Assembly (NCBI GenBank): GCA_030527665.1
Contig: JAUNAK010000015.1
Span: 1 to 43,884, forward strand
Length of the DNA stretch: 43,884 bases
Direction: 5' to 3'
From: Eubacteriales bacterium
GTDB lineage: Bacteria; Bacillota; Clostridia; Lachnospirales; Lachnospiraceae
Shown: positions 33,820-43,884 of the stretch, piece by piece
Numbering within the stretch: the stretch's first letter is position 1
Layout of the letters: every line of letters starts with the position of its first letter
Program-made: the position numbers and the translations under genes
The notes under the pieces: model-generated
Databases searched by the model: none
What the model was told of the DNA's origin: nothing
Seen by the model: only the letters and a program-made list of their open reading frames with translations

Positions 33820-35400
33820 ATGTGTTCAATCATGGGATATAAAGGTACAGACCTGTCTTTCGATGCTTTCAAGGCATGTCTGGAAAAAACAAAGTCCAGA
33901 GGTCCGGACATGACCAGGATCTCCGTCTATGGCAGCGATGTGATTCTTGGCTTCGAGCGTCTGTCTATCATGGGACTCTCCGAAGCCGGAATGCAGCCAT
34001 TTGAATTAAACGGAAATGCAGTGGTCTGCAACGGTGAGATCTACGGCTTCCGTCCTCTGAAGGAGGAACTGATGAAGGAGTACACCTTTGTCAGTGAATC
34101 CGACTGTGAGATCCTACTGCCGATGTATGAGAAATACGGCGTAGAGATGTTTGCAAAACTGGATGCGGAATATGCCTGCATCATTTATGACAGTGCAAAA
34201 GAGCAGCTGATTGCCGCCAGAGATCCGATCGGCATCCGTCCGCTGTTCTACGGATATACAAAAGCAGGAGAAATTGTGTTTGCCAGCGAGGCAAAAAACC
34301 TGGTTGGTGCAGTTGAGCGTATCATGCCGTTCCCGCCGGGACATTATTATGCTGACGGCGAATTCGTCTGCTACCGGGATCTGACAGCGGTTGATTCCGT
34401 GATCAGTGATGATCTGGAAACTGCCTGCAGCCGGATCCATGACAAGCTTGTAACAGGTATCGAGAAACGTCTGGATGCCGATGCACCGCTGGGATTTCTT
34501 CTGAGCGGCGGTCTGGACAGTTCCCTGGTCTGTGCCGTTTCTGCAAAGCTTCTGAAAAAGCCGATCCGCACGTTCGCCATCGGCATGAGTACCGATGCCA
34601 TTGACCTGAAATACGCAAAGGAAGTGGCAGACTACATTCACAGCGATCATACCGAGATCATTATCACGAAGGAAGACGTAATCGCAGCGCTTCCGGAAGT
34701 TATTTCTGTTCTGGGAACCTATGATATCACAACGATCCGTGCCAGCATCGGTATGTATCTGATCTGCAAGGCCATCCATGAGAAGACAGATGTCCGTGTT
34801 CTGATGACCGGTGAGATCTCTGATGAGCTGTTTGGATATAAATACACGGATTTTGCACCGGATGCGGAAAGCTTTCAGGAGGAAGCTGCAAAGCGGATCC
34901 GGGAGCTGTACATGTACGATGTGCTTCGTGCCGACCGCTGCATTTCTTCCAACTCAATGGAGGCAAGAGTTCCGTTCGGCGATCTGGATTTCGCATCCTA
35001 TGTCATGCAGATCGATCCGGCGATGAAGATGAACACCTACGGAAAAGGCAAGTATCTGCTGCGTCATGCATTCGAAGGCGATTACCTGCCGTACAGCATT
35101 CTGATGCGTGAGAAAGCTGCTTTCTCCGATGCAGTCGGTCATTCCATGGTGGATCATCTGAAGGCATATGCGGAAGAACAGTATACACAGGAAGCCTTCG
35201 AAAAAGGATGTGAAAAATATGATTTCGCAATTCCGTTTACAAAGGAATCTCTGCTGTACAGAGATATTTTTGAAAAATATTATCCGGGACAGGCAGAGAT
35301 GGTCGTTGATTTCTGGATGCCGAACAAGTCCTGGGAGGGCTGTGATGTAAATGATCCGTCCGCACGAGTATTGTCCAACTACGGCGCCAGCGGTTTATAA
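33820..35400 (+). CDS. asnB: Asparagine synthetase (glutamine-hydrolysing)
   Basis: A 526-residue AsnB that converts aspartate, glutamine and ATP to asparagine. The N-terminal class II glutaminase domain begins MCSIMGYKG, with Cys2 as nucleophile, then GFERLSIMG and VVCNGEIYGF. The C-terminal synthetase domain has the PP-loop SGGLDSS (229-235) and ITTIRASIGMYLI and MTGEISDELFGYKYT motifs. It is slightly shorter than the E. coli enzyme (554). AAAGGAG precedes the ATG. It heads a four-gene operon: pyrG begins 12 bases after its stop. It is a glutamine consumer like every other gene of the operon. Confidence 0.96.
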   Translation: MCSIMGYKGTDLSFDAFKACLEKTKSRGPDMTRISVYGSDVILGFERLSIMGLSEAGMQPFELNGNAVVCNGEIYGFRPLKEELMKEYTFVSESDCEILLPMYEKYGVEMFAKLDAEYACIIYDSAKEQLIAARDPIGIRPLFYGYTKAGEIVFASEAKNLVGAVERIMPFPPGHYYADGEFVCYRDLTAVDSVISDDLETACSRIHDKLVTGIEKRLDADAPLGFLLSGGLDSSLVCAVSAKLLKKPIRTFAIGMSTDAIDLKYAKEVADYIHSDHTEIIITKEDVIAALPEVISVLGTYDITTIRASIGMYLICKAIHEKTDVRVLMTGEISDELFGYKYTDFAPDAESFQEEAAKRIRELYMYDVLRADRCISSNSMEARVPFGDLDFASYVMQIDPAMKMNTYGKGKYLLRHAFEGDYLPYSILMREKAAFSDAVGHSMVDHLKAYAEEQYTQEAFEKGCEKYDFAIPFTKESLLYRDIFEKYYPGQAEMVVDFWMPNKSWEGCDVNDPSARVLSNYGASGL

Positions 35401-35412
35401 AAGGAGAGAACA

Positions 35413-37023
35413 ATGGTTAAGTACGTATTTGTGACCGGCGGTGTTGTATCCGGTCTGGGAAAAGGAATAACAGCAGCATCGCTGGGACGATTGCTGAAAG
35501 CACGCGGCTATCATGTGACGATGCAGAAATTCGATCCCTATATCAATGTGGATCCGGGAACGATGAACCCGATCCAGCATGGAGAGGTTTTTGTTACCGA
35601 TGACGGTACAGAGACCGATCTGGATCTGGGACATTATGAGCGGTTTATCAATGAAAGTCTGGATCATAATTCCAATGTCACTACCGGCAAGATCTACTGG
35701 TCGGTGCTGCAGAAGGAGAGACACGGGGATTACGGCGGCGGAACGGTACAGGTCATTCCGCATATTACCAATGAGATCAAGAGCCGTTTTTACAGAGCAA
35801 AGGATGAGAAGGAAGAGACGATCTCCATCATTGAGATCGGCGGTACCGTCGGTGACATTGAAAGTCAGCCGTTTCTGGAGGCGATCCGGCAGTTCCAGGC
35901 AGAGGTCGGAAGAAAAAATGCGATCATGATCGAAGTAACACTGATCCCATATCTGAAGGCTTCCGGAGAGATGAAGACCAAGCCGACCCAGATGAGTGTC
36001 AAGAGTCTGCAGAGTATGGGAATCTGGCCGGATATTCTTGTGTGCCGTTCCGACTATCCGGTGGACGATGCCATGCGGGCCAAGATCGCCCTGTTCTGCA
36101 ATGTTCCCAAGGAACATGTGCTGCAGAATCTGGATGCACAGTCTCTGTATGAAGTTCCGCTGATGCTGGAGGAGGAGAAGATCGCACAGGCGGTGCTCGG
36201 CTGTCTGGATCTGCCCTGTCCGGAACCGGATCTTACCGGGTGGAAACAGATGGTAGAGGATTTTCATCATCCGCTGCACAAGGTAACGATTGCCATTGTC
36301 GGAAAATATGTTGCTCTGCATGATGCGTATCTCAGCGTAGCAGAAGCTTTGAAACACGGTGGAATCGCCAATAAGACAGAAGTGGATATCCGGTGGGTGG
36401 ATGCCGAGGAAGTTTCGGAGGAAAACGTGAGCCGGATCCTTGGAGATGTGCAGGGAATTCTGGTTCCCGGCGGTTTTGGACAGAGAGGCACCGAAGGAAA
36501 GATCCTGGCGGCAAAATACGCCAGAGAACAGAAAATTCCGTATCTGGGAATCTGTCTGGGCATGCAGCTGGCTATTGTGGAATTCGCCAGAGATGTATGC
36601 GGACTGACCGGTGCGGCAAGTATCGAGCTGGACCCGGATACACCGGATCCGGTAATCAATCTGCTGCCGGGGCAGGAGGGAATCGAGGATATCGGCGGAA
36701 CCCTTCGTCTGGGAGCATATCCCTGTGTGCTGCAGGAAGGCAGCGTAGCAGCTTCCGTATACGGAAGCCGGGAGATCAGGGAGAGACATCGCCATCGGTA
36801 TGAAGTAAACAATGACTATCGGGATATCCTGCTGCAGAACAGAATGGTACTTTCAGGCATGTCTCCGGACGGCCGGATCGTAGAGATGATCGAATTGAAA
36901 GATCATCCCTATTATGTGGCAACACAGGCACATCCGGAGTTTAAGTCCAGACCGGATGCCGCCCATCCGCTTTTTGCAGGATTGATCAGAAGTGCATTGC
37001 AATACAAAGGAGAAGAGGTATGA
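35413..37023 (+). CDS. pyrG: CTP synthase
   Basis: A 536-residue PyrG that aminates UTP to CTP with glutamine and ATP. The N-terminal synthetase domain has [36 protein letters not shown] and [20 protein letters not shown]. The C-terminal class I glutaminase domain has [14 protein letters not shown] and the nucleophile Cys381 in GICLGMQ, with HPE near the C-terminus. AAGGAGAG lies before the ATG, 12 bases after asnB. Its stop overlaps the gltB start (ATGA). The grouping with asnB and gltBD is by glutamine use, not by nucleotide pathway. Confidence 0.97.
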   Translation: MVKYVFVTGGVVSGLGKGITAASLGRLLKARGYHVTMQKFDPYINVDPGTMNPIQHGEVFVTDDGTETDLDLGHYERFINESLDHNSNVTTGKIYWSVLQKERHGDYGGGTVQVIPHITNEIKSRFYRAKDEKEETISIIEIGGTVGDIESQPFLEAIRQFQAEVGRKNAIMIEVTLIPYLKASGEMKTKPTQMSVKSLQSMGIWPDILVCRSDYPVDDAMRAKIALFCNVPKEHVLQNLDAQSLYEVPLMLEEEKIAQAVLGCLDLPCPEPDLTGWKQMVEDFHHPLHKVTIAIVGKYVALHDAYLSVAEALKHGGIANKTEVDIRWVDAEEVSEENVSRILGDVQGILVPGGFGQRGTEGKILAAKYAREQKIPYLGICLGMQLAIVEFARDVCGLTGAASIELDPDTPDPVINLLPGQEGIEDIGGTLRLGAYPCVLQEGSVAASVYGSREIRERHRHRYEVNNDYRDILLQNRMVLSGMSPDGRIVEMIELKDHPYYVATQAHPEFKSRPDAAHPLFAGLIRSALQYKGEEV

Positions 37024-40000
37024 ACCAGGAAAACAGAACAGAGAATCCGGGTCAGCAGACCTTATACGAAGCAGGCTTTGAACACGATAACTGCGGTATC
37101 GGAGCCATTGTAAATATATACGGACAGAAGAGCCGACAGATCGTAGATGATGCGCTGAAGATCGTCGAAAATCTGGAGCACCGTGCAGGTAAGGACGCAG
37201 AGGGGGAGACCGGAGACGGTGTCGGTATTCTGACACAGATCCCGCATGCCTTTCTCGTAAAAAAATGTGCGGAACTGGGCATTGAACTGGGCGAAGAACG
37301 CTCTTACGGTGTCGGTATGTTTTTTCTTCCGCAGAATGAACTGCTGTGCAGACAGGCAAAAAAGATGTTCGAGGTCATTGTAGCCAAAGAAAATCTGGAA
37401 TTCCTCGGATGGAGAAAGGTTCCGACTGTAGAAAAGGTGTTGGGAAACAAGGCACTGGAGAGCTGTCCGGAGATCTGTCAGGCATTTATCCGCCGTCCTT
37501 CCGGCATGGAGGATGATCTGGAATTTGACCGCAGGCTGTATGTGGTTCGCCGTGTGTTTGAGCAGAGCAATGAGAATACCTATGTGCCGTCCTTATCCTG
37601 CCGGACGATCGTGTATAAAGGCATGTTTCTGGTAGGACAGCTGCGGACATTTTTCCGTGATCTGCAGGATGAGGACTATACTTCCGCCATCGCCATGGTG
37701 CATTCCCGTTTTTCCACCAATACCAATCCCAGCTGGCTGCGTGCCCATCCGAACCGCTTTGTTGTTCATAACGGTGAGATCAATACGATCCGGGGAAATG
37801 TGGATAAGATGCTTGCCCGTGAAGAAACCATGCATTCCGGCAGGTTTACCGATGAGGAACTGACCAAGGTGCTTCCGATCATTTCACAGGAAGGATCGGA
37901 TTCCGCCATGCTGGATAATGCACTGGAATTTATGATCATGGGCGGTATGGATCCGGCGCTTGCTGCAATGATCCTGATACCGGAACCCTGGGAGCATAAC
38001 GATACCATCACCCAGGAGGAGAGGGATTTCTATCAGTATTATGCGACCATGATGGAGCCCTGGGACGGCCCGGCTTCGATCCTGTTTTCGGACGGTGATG
38101 TGCTGGGAGCGATCCTGGACCGCAACGGTCTGCGTCCGTCCCGCTATTATGTGATGGATGACGGAAGATTCATCCTGTCCTCGGAAGTTGGTGTGCTTCC
38201 GCTGGATGAGAGTCACATTCTGAAAAAGGAACGTCTGCATCCGGGAAAAATGCTGCTGGTGGATACCACGAAGGGGGCTATTGTACTGGATCCGGAATTA
38301 AAGGATATCTATGCCAACAGGGAGCCATATGGAGAATGGCTGGACAGCAATCTGATCAGCCTGAAGGATCTGAAGATCCCGAACCAAAAGGTGCCTGCGT
38401 ATGAAAAGGAAGAACTCTCGAAACTTCTGAAAGCGTTCGGCTACACCTATGAAGATTATCATGATGAGATCTGTCAGATGGCATTGAAGGGAACGGAAAT
38501 GATCGGATCCATGGGTGTGGATACGCCGATCGCCGTTCTGTCCAAACAGAACCAGCCGCTTTCCCGTTATTTCAAGCAGCTGTTTGCGCAGGTCACCAAC
38601 CCGCCGATCGATGCGGTACGTGAGAAAATCGTAACCGCAACGACGGTGTATGTTGGCAAAAACGGTGATCTGCTGGAAGAGAAACCGGAGAACTGTCAGG
38701 TACTGAAAATACGCAATCCGATCCTTTCCGATCTGGATCTGCTGAAGATCGCCAATCTGGATAAACCGGGGCTTCGGGTAAAAACGGTGTCCCTCTGCTA
38801 TTATAAGAGTACGCCGCTGCAGAGAGCCATCGACCATCTGTTTGTAAATGTGGATCGTGCCTATAAGGATGGGGCCAATATTCTGATCCTTTCGGATCGG
38901 GGCGTGGATGAAAATCACATGGCAATTCCGTCACTGCTGGGTGTGGCTGCTGTACACAATCACCTGGTTGCAACCAAAAAATGCATGGCCATGTCGCTGA
39001 TTCTGGAATCCGCAGAACCGCGCTGCGTACATGATTTTGCGGCACTTCTCGGGTACGGTGCCTGTGCGGTGAATCCCTATCTGGCACATGCATCCATCCG
39101 GAAACTGATCAACGAAGGAACACTGAATAAGGATTATTATGCAGCCACGGCAGATTACGATCTGGCGATCATCAACGGAATTGTAAAGATTGCTTCCAAG
39201 ATGGGAATCTCCACGATTCAGTCCTACCAGGGAAGCCGTATCTTTGAGGCAATCGGAATCTCTGAGAAGGTTATTAATACGTATTTCACAGGAACAGTAT
39301 CCCGCATCGGCGGTCTTACACTGGAGGATATTGCCGCTCATACGGAAAAACAGCATTCCCGCGCATTTGATCCGCTTGGTCTGACAACCGATCTGTCACT
39401 GGATTCGGTTGGACGGCATAAGAGAAGAGCTCAGGGAGAGGCGCATCGTTACGATCCGCAGACCATACATATGCTGCAGCTGGCGACAAGAACCGGTGAT
39501 TACAGTAAATTCAAACAGTATACATCCATGGTGGATAAGGAGGAGACCGGCTATATCCGCAGTCTGATGGAACTGGTCTATCCGGCATCCGGTATTCCGA
39601 TCGAGGAAGTGGAACCGGCATCGGAGATTGTAAAGCGTTTTAAAACCGGTGCCATGTCCTATGGTTCGATTTCAGAAGAGGCACACGAAGCACTGGCAAT
39701 CGCCATGAATCACCTGCAGGGTAAATCCAACAGCGGGGAGGGCGGCGAGAGTGATGAACGTCTGGAGAGCGCAGGAACCGTTAATGACAGAAGTTCCGCA
39801 ATCAAGCAGGTGGCCAGCGGCCGCTTTGGTGTTACCAGCCGTTATCTCTGCAGTGCAAAAGAGATCCAGATCAAGATGGCGCAGGGGGCAAAGCCGGGCG
39901 AAGGCGGACATCTGCCGGGAGCAAAAGTCTATCCCTGGATCGCAAAGACCAGACATTCCACACCGGGTGTGAGTCTGATCTCACCTCCGCCGCATCACGA

Positions 40001-41573
40001 TATCTATTCCATCGAGGATCTTGCACAGCTGATCTATGATCTGAAAAATGCAAATAAAAAGGCAAGAATTTCCGTAAAACTTGTTTCGGAAGCAGGCGTT
40101 GGAACGATTGCAGCCGGAGTTGCAAAGGCAGGAGCCGAGGTCGTTCTGATCTCCGGTTACGACGGCGGAACCGGAGCTGCTCCATTAAGCTCGATCCATA
40201 ATGCGGGACTTCCCTGGGAGCTTGGCGTAGCGGAAACCCATCAGACCCTGATTCAGAACGGGCTGCGCAGACGGGTCGTTATTGAGGCAGACGGAAAGCT
40301 GATGAGCGGAAGAGATGTGGCAATTGCCGCCATTCTCGGAGCAGAGGAATTCGGTTTTGCAACAGCTCCGCTTGTAACGCTGGGCTGTGTCATGATGCGT
40401 GTCTGCAACCTGGATACCTGCCCGATGGGCGTGGCAACACAGAATCCGGAACTGCGCAGAAAATTCATCGGCAAGCCGGAGTATGTGGAAAACTTCATGC
40501 TCTTTATTGCGGAAGAACTGCGTGAATACATGGCACGTCTTGGCGTCAGAAGCGTGGAAGAACTGGTAGGACGTACCGATCTTCTGAAGAAGAGAGCGGA
40601 TCTGGATGAGAATGAGGAGAAGATCGTTCTGGACAGGATCCTTTCGGCGGGTGCCGATAACTGCACCTTCGATCCGGACTGCCGCTACGATTTTATGCTG
40701 GAGAAAACAAAGGATGCACAGCTGCTGGAGAATAACCGGAAACTTCGTTCCTCCATCAAAAACGGCAAACCGATCACCCTCCATACCGATGTGACCAATA
40801 TTGACAGAACGTTCGGTACACTGATCGGCTCGGAGATAACTGAACAGCATCACGAAGGACTTCCGGAAGATACGATCACGATTGCCTGCAGCGGATCCGG
40901 CGGACAGAGCTTTGGTTCCTTCATTCCATCCGGGCTTACGCTGGAGCTGACCGGTGACAGCAATGACTACTTCGGAAAAGGACTGTCAGGTGGAAAACTC
41001 ATCGTAAAGGCACCGGAAAATGCCGCTTATGATGCAGAGAACAACATTATTATCGGAAATGTGGCTCTGTACGGTGCGACCTCCGGTGAAGCCTATGTGG
41101 CAGGTATGGCCGGTGAACGTTTCTGCGTCCGAAACTCCGGTGCAAAATGTGTCGTAGAAGGTGTCGGCGAACACGGCTGTGAATATATGACAGGAGGCGT
41201 AGCCGTTGTTATCGGCAGTGTAGGCAAAAACTTTGCTGCCGGCATGAGCGGCGGAATTGCCTATGTGCTGGATGAGAAAAACAGACTCTATCGCAACCTG
41301 AATAAAGAGATGGTTCTTATGGAGCGTGTGGAACATAAAGCGGATATTGCGGAACTGAAGACACTGCTGGAGAAGCATGCGGCTTATACCGGTTCGGAAA
41401 AAGCCAAAGAGATCCTTGCAGATTACGAGGGATATCTTCCGAAATTCAAGAAGATCATCCCGACCGATTACAAAAAAATGGTACAGCTGACAGAAGACTT
41501 TATCGAACGCGGAATGGGCATGCAGGAAGCGCAGATCGAAGCATTCTATGCAAGTATTCGCAAAGGGGAGTAA
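37020..41573 (+). CDS. gltB: Glutamate synthase large (alpha) subunit
   Basis: A 1517-residue GltB that, with GltD, makes two glutamates from glutamine and 2-oxoglutarate. The class II glutaminase domain begins after a longer-than-usual leader, with Cys25 in DNCGIG as nucleophile. A central domain follows (about 480-770), then the FMN-binding synthase domain (about 830-1200) containing [24 protein letters not shown] and the 3Fe-4S cysteines Cys1123, Cys1129 and Cys1134 (CX5CX4C). A GXGXG beta-helix ends the protein (from about 1270). The first ATG overlaps the pyrG stop by 4 bases. gltD follows after 13 bases. Confidence 0.97.
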   Translation: MNQENRTENPGQQTLYEAGFEHDNCGIGAIVNIYGQKSRQIVDDALKIVENLEHRAGKDAEGETGDGVGILTQIPHAFLVKKCAELGIELGEERSYGVGMFFLPQNELLCRQAKKMFEVIVAKENLEFLGWRKVPTVEKVLGNKALESCPEICQAFIRRPSGMEDDLEFDRRLYVVRRVFEQSNENTYVPSLSCRTIVYKGMFLVGQLRTFFRDLQDEDYTSAIAMVHSRFSTNTNPSWLRAHPNRFVVHNGEINTIRGNVDKMLAREETMHSGRFTDEELTKVLPIISQEGSDSAMLDNALEFMIMGGMDPALAAMILIPEPWEHNDTITQEERDFYQYYATMMEPWDGPASILFSDGDVLGAILDRNGLRPSRYYVMDDGRFILSSEVGVLPLDESHILKKERLHPGKMLLVDTTKGAIVLDPELKDIYANREPYGEWLDSNLISLKDLKIPNQKVPAYEKEELSKLLKAFGYTYEDYHDEICQMALKGTEMIGSMGVDTPIAVLSKQNQPLSRYFKQLFAQVTNPPIDAVREKIVTATTVYVGKNGDLLEEKPENCQVLKIRNPILSDLDLLKIANLDKPGLRVKTVSLCYYKSTPLQRAIDHLFVNVDRAYKDGANILILSDRGVDENHMAIPSLLGVAAVHNHLVATKKCMAMSLILESAEPRCVHDFAALLGYGACAVNPYLAHASIRKLINEGTLNKDYYAATADYDLAIINGIVKIASKMGISTIQSYQGSRIFEAIGISEKVINTYFTGTVSRIGGLTLEDIAAHTEKQHSRAFDPLGLTTDLSLDSVGRHKRRAQGEAHRYDPQTIHMLQLATRTGDYSKFKQYTSMVDKEETGYIRSLMELVYPASGIPIEEVEPASEIVKRFKTGAMSYGSISEEAHEALAIAMNHLQGKSNSGEGGESDERLESAGTVNDRSSAIKQVASGRFGVTSRYLCSAKEIQIKMAQGAKPGEGGHLPGAKVYPWIAKTRHSTPGVSLISPPPHHDIYSIEDLAQLIYDLKNANKKARISVKLVSEAGVGTIAAGVAKAGAEVVLISGYDGGTGAAPLSSIHNAGLPWELGVAETHQTLIQNGLRRRVVIEADGKLMSGRDVAIAAILGAEEFGFATAPLVTLGCVMMRVCNLDTCPMGVATQNPELRRKFIGKPEYVENFMLFIAEELREYMARLGVRSVEELVGRTDLLKKRADLDENEEKIVLDRILSAGADNCTFDPDCRYDFMLEKTKDAQLLENNRKLRSSIKNGKPITLHTDVTNIDRTFGTLIGSEITEQHHEGLPEDTITIACSGSGGQSFGSFIPSGLTLELTGDSNDYFGKGLSGGKLIVKAPENAAYDAENNIIIGNVALYGATSGEAYVAGMAGERFCVRNSGAKCVVEGVGEHGCEYMTGGVAVVIGSVGKNFAAGMSGGIAYVLDEKNRLYRNLNKEMVLMERVEHKADIAELKTLLEKHAAYTGSEKAKEILADYEGYLPKFKKIIPTDYKKMVQLTEDFIERGMGMQEAQIEAFYASIRKGE

Positions 41574-41586
41574 AGGAGAAAATACC

Positions 41587-43095
41587 ATGGGAAAACCAAC
41601 CGGATTTTTAGAATACGAGAGAAAAGAGACCTTCTGTACGGCTCCGCAGAACAGGATTAAGAGTTTTATGGAATTTCACAGCGGGCTGCCGCTGGAAGAG
41701 CAGCAGCTGCAGGGGGCCAGATGTATGGCCTGCGGTGTTCCCTTCTGTCAGGCAGGAGAGAAGATCGCCGGAATGTTCTCCGGCTGTCCGCTGCATAATC
41801 TGGTGCCGGAAACCAATGAGCTGGTATATCACGGCAACTGGGAACAGGCCTATGTGCGTCTGACAAAGACCCACAGCTTCCCGGAGTTTACATCCAGAGT
41901 CTGTCCGGCACTCTGTGAGGCAGCCTGTACCTGCAGCTTTGACGGGGAGGCGGTAGCAACCAAAGACAACGAACGTGCGATCATCGATTACGCATTTGCC
42001 CATGATCTGGTAACCGAGGAACGTCCGGCAGTGCGTACAGGAAAAACAGTGGCAGTCATCGGCAGCGGTCCTTCCGGACTGGCTGCCGCACAGCTGCTGA
42101 ACCGGAGAGGACATCAGGTGACTGTATTTGAGAGAAGTGATCGTCCGGGCGGACTGCTCCGCTACGGCATTCCGAATATGAAACTGGATAAACGGTCGAT
42201 CGACCGCCGTGTCAGCCTTATGGAGAAGGCCGGTGTACAGTTCCGCTGCAATACAGATGTGGGTAAGGATATCTCCGCACAGGAGATCCTGGATTCCTTT
42301 GACCGTGTGGTTCTGTGCTGCGGTGCATCGAATCCGAGAAACATCGATGTTTCGGGAAGAGATGCCAAAGGCATCTATTTTGCTGTGGATTTCCTGAAGG
42401 AGGTCAGCAGAAAGCTGATGGACGAAAGCTACGATTCCGAGGCAGTAATCAAAGCGGAGGATTTTTCCTTCGGCAGCCTGAAGAACAAACAGGTGATCGT
42501 GATCGGCGGCGGAGATACCGGCAATGACTGTGTCGGAACAGCCATCCGTCTGGGGGCAGCCGGAGTCAGACAGATCGAGATGATGCCGCCGGCACCGGCC
42601 CTTCGTGCGGAAAACAATCCGTGGCCGGAGTGGCCGCGGGTGCTGAAGACAGATTACGGCCAGGAGGAAGCCATCGAATGCTTCGGACATGATCCGCGTA
42701 TCTTCTGTACAACGGTAACCGAATATCTGAAGAATGAGCAGGGCATGCTCACCGGTGTCAAAACCGTGCAGCTGCAGTCGGTAAAAGACAAGGAGACCGG
42801 GCGTATGCGTATGGATCCGATACCGGGAACCGAAAAGGAACTGCCTGCCGATCTTGTACTGATCGCTGCCGGCTTTTTGGGAAGCGAAGAATACGTGACA
42901 GCAGATTTCGGTGTGGATCGGGACGGCCGAACCAATGTGGCGACCGAACCGGGAGCATACGCAAGCTCCGTGGATCGTGTGTTTACCGCAGGAGATATGC
43001 ACCGGGGACAGTCATTGGTCGTTTGGGCCATTGCCGAAGGCAGAGCCGCAGCAAAGGCCGTAGACGAATCGCTGATGGGGTATACGAATCTGTAG
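41587..43095 (+). CDS. gltD: Glutamate synthase small (beta) subunit
   Basis: A 502-residue GltD, the NAD(P)H-oxidising partner of GltB. The N-terminus has the cysteines of the two 4Fe-4S clusters (CMACGVPFCQ, GCPLHNLVPE, CPALCEAACTCSF). The FAD site follows (VAVIGSGPSGLAAAQLLNRR), then the NAD(P)H site (VIVIGGGDTGNDCVGTAIRL) and the second FAD motif near GRTNVA...VFTAGDMHRGQSL. I chose the ATG at 41587, after AAAGGAG; an in-frame start at 41548 lies inside gltB without a ribosome-binding site. It ends the asnB-pyrG-gltB-gltD operon, with a terminator at 43196-43242. Confidence 0.97.
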   Translation: MGKPTGFLEYERKETFCTAPQNRIKSFMEFHSGLPLEEQQLQGARCMACGVPFCQAGEKIAGMFSGCPLHNLVPETNELVYHGNWEQAYVRLTKTHSFPEFTSRVCPALCEAACTCSFDGEAVATKDNERAIIDYAFAHDLVTEERPAVRTGKTVAVIGSGPSGLAAAQLLNRRGHQVTVFERSDRPGGLLRYGIPNMKLDKRSIDRRVSLMEKAGVQFRCNTDVGKDISAQEILDSFDRVVLCCGASNPRNIDVSGRDAKGIYFAVDFLKEVSRKLMDESYDSEAVIKAEDFSFGSLKNKQVIVIGGGDTGNDCVGTAIRLGAAGVRQIEMMPPAPALRAENNPWPEWPRVLKTDYGQEEAIECFGHDPRIFCTTVTEYLKNEQGMLTGVKTVQLQSVKDKETGRMRMDPIPGTEKELPADLVLIAAGFLGSEEYVTADFGVDRDGRTNVATEPGAYASSVDRVFTAGDMHRGQSLVVWAIAEGRAAAKAVDESLMGYTNL

Positions 43096-43101
43096 AGGAA
43101 A

Positions 43102-43148
43102 ATGCAGTGTAATAAAATATGCATGCAGTGAGAAGAATACATGCAGTG
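43102..43148 (+). repeat. Three copies of ATGCAGTG in the gltD 3' spacer
   Basis: ATGCAGTG occurs at 43102, 43123 and 43141, each followed by a purine- and AT-rich stretch. It could be a small decaying tandem repeat; no function is evident. Confidence 0.4.
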
Positions 43149-43195
43149 TGAAAATAAAGGCAGTCGCCGGAATAAAAAGTGAATGCAAAATGAAA

Positions 43196-43242
43196 GCAGA
43201 GGATTCAAAATGCTGAAGGCAGGAAGAGTCCTCTGCTTTTTT
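43196..43242 (+). terminator. Intrinsic terminator of the asnB-pyrG-gltBD operon
   Basis: GCAGAGGATTC (43196-43206) pairs with GAGTCCTCTGC (43226-43236, one T-G wobble), 19-base loop, followed by TTTTTT. Confidence 0.85.
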
Positions 43243-43387
43243 CATCTTTGCCTGCCAATCGGTCTGGCAGATAACGCAGAGGACCTCAGAAGTAATTCTT
43301 TCAGATGAGGAGTTTAAGGAATCGGAACATAGCAAACTGTAGTATACTATTCATGAACAACAGTGCTGACAGAAGTGGGAGGATATA

Positions 43388-43837
43388 ATGAGAATCAAAA
43401 AAATAATCCATACAGCCGCAATTACGGCAGCCGCATGTACGCTTGTCTGCAGTAATCCCTGCATGGCCCTTGCTAAAGCACCTGCAGTCACTGTCGCGGC
43501 TGCAGATATCGCGAATGATTATGCAACGGAAGCTGCACTGAAGAATGCAGAAGAAGAGATCTTCAGAGACTATCTGTCTTCTATTCAATCACGGGAAAAC
43601 GAGCTTCAAAACGGTAAAATCACCATCGGTTCATCAACGATGAAACTGCAGATGAAAGTAATAGGAAGTCCGGATGCAAATGGTTATCCGTTGTATATCG
43701 TCTTTCACGGAGGATCATCCGGGGATCCTGCCATTGAAGATGAACAATTTGATCTCATCTTCAATTCCGGTTACAGCAATTCCGTCAAATCCGGTGTCTA
43801 TATTGCGACTCGGGGAATTACGGATGTATTTGATTAG
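43388..43837 (+). CDS. Secreted alpha/beta-hydrolase (esterase-like), interrupted at its 3' end by the element
   Basis: The 149-codon open frame begins with a signal peptide (KKIIHTAAITAAACTLVC, likely cut after about residue 30 near ALA). It continues with DANGYPLYIVFHGGSSGDPA and KSGVYIATRGITDVFD, resembling the oxyanion-hole strand (HGG) and following strand of esterase/prolyl-oligopeptidase-like hydrolases. The catalytic Ser, Asp and His would lie further on and are absent. The frame ends at a TAG (43835-43837) immediately after a TTGAT (43830-43834), exactly where the inverted-repeat end of the mobile element begins, so the stop belongs to the insertion. A -10-like TATACT near 43342 and GGGAGG before the ATG support expression. 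Confidence 0.75.
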   Translation: MRIKKIIHTAAITAAACTLVCSNPCMALAKAPAVTVAAADIANDYATEAALKNAEEEIFRDYLSSIQSRENELQNGKITIGSSTMKLQMKVIGSPDANGYPLYIVFHGGSSGDPAIEDEQFDLIFNSGYSNSVKSGVYIATRGITDVFD

Positions 43838-43884
43838 GAATTTGCACGCATACTCGTGACTTAAGTCGTGAGTTAGTGCAAAGA
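43835..43884 (+). mobile_element. Left end of an IS200/IS605-type element, inserted after TTGAT
   Basis: Immediately after TTGAT (43830-43834) lies a long imperfect hairpin. TTTGCAC (43841-43847) pairs with GTGCAAA (43876-43882), and ACTCGTGACTT (43852-43862) pairs with AAGTCGTGAGT (43863-43873) with wobbles. The core CGTGACTTAAGTC also occurs in the palindrome at 30-42. TTGAT is a known IS605-group target (for example ISDra2). The element body lies beyond the window. Confidence 0.6.

Noticed and set aside
42361-42378. GATGCC-AAAGG-CATC inside gltD as a fourth attenuator hairpin
   Set aside because: It lies in the middle of a coding region, has a 5-base loop, and is not followed by a terminator.
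43102-43148. CRISPR array in the gltD 3' spacer
   Set aside because: Only three 8-base repeats at unequal distance; far too short for CRISPR repeats and no cas gene is nearby.
1-43884. Palindromes at both ends as hairpin telomeres of a linear replicon
   Set aside because: Both ends interrupt chromosomal-type genes at TTGAT or an inferred TTGAT and contain typical IS200/IS605 end structure. No telomere resolvase or replication gene is present.

Overview
This window looks like chromosomal DNA of an anaerobic gut Firmicute, most likely a Lachnospiraceae-type clostridium. The evidence is strong AGGAGG ribosome-binding sites, type III glutamine synthetase (GlnN), an ammonium channel fused to a PII domain, GPH sugar symporters paired with cytosolic glycosidases, and ApbE/NusG-II/Gx genes in a row. 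The genus cannot be fixed from the sequence alone.

Layout. (1) 1-55 and 43835-43884 look like the right and left ends of two copies of an IS200/IS605-type (TnpB) element. They interrupt an apbE gene at the left edge and a secreted esterase-like gene at the right edge. (2) 56-1645 holds the rest of apbE, a NusG-domain-II protein and a Gx/HepI-type membrane protein. (3) 1642-4612 holds an AraC regulator and small redox/acetylation genes (flavin reductase-like, maltose-type O-acetyltransferase, nitroreductase). (4) 4889-20534 is a carbohydrate-use region: GH2-GH43-GPH symporter; an MmcQ/YjbR-EVE fusion; glycerate kinase coupled to an AraC regulator; and, divergent from these, GH3-GPH symporter-GH78. 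No glycosidase has a signal peptide, so imported oligosaccharides are probably cut in the cytosol. GH78 suggests rhamnosylated substrates. (5) 20542-43095 is a glutamine/nitrogen island: purF-carA-carB, glnN, amt-PII and asnB-pyrG-gltB-gltD, interrupted only by a polyphosphate:AMP phosphotransferase and a Phd/RelE-type toxin-antitoxin pair.

How the genes fit. Amt imports ammonium, GlnN fixes it into glutamine, and PurF, CarA, AsnB, PyrG and GltB spend the glutamine amide. The most interesting regulatory signal is in the leaders of purF, glnN and amt. Each has a promoter followed closely by a short hairpin with the hexaloop AAAGGC or AAAGGG, overlapping the 5' arm of an intrinsic terminator. 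The stems covary (AAGC/GCTT versus ACGC/GCGT). The loops fit the A1/G4 rule known for RNA targets of ANTAR antiterminators, but I find no second upstream hairpin. The amt leader also contains perfectly complementary segments arranged as a pseudoknot or as mutually exclusive pairings.

Other notable items are a 222-bp palindromic MITE-like element before asnB, a shared C-terminal helical module on the GH3 and GH78 enzymes, and a perfect 18-bp hairpin before the GH2 gene. I see no tRNA, rRNA, CRISPR array or prophage.
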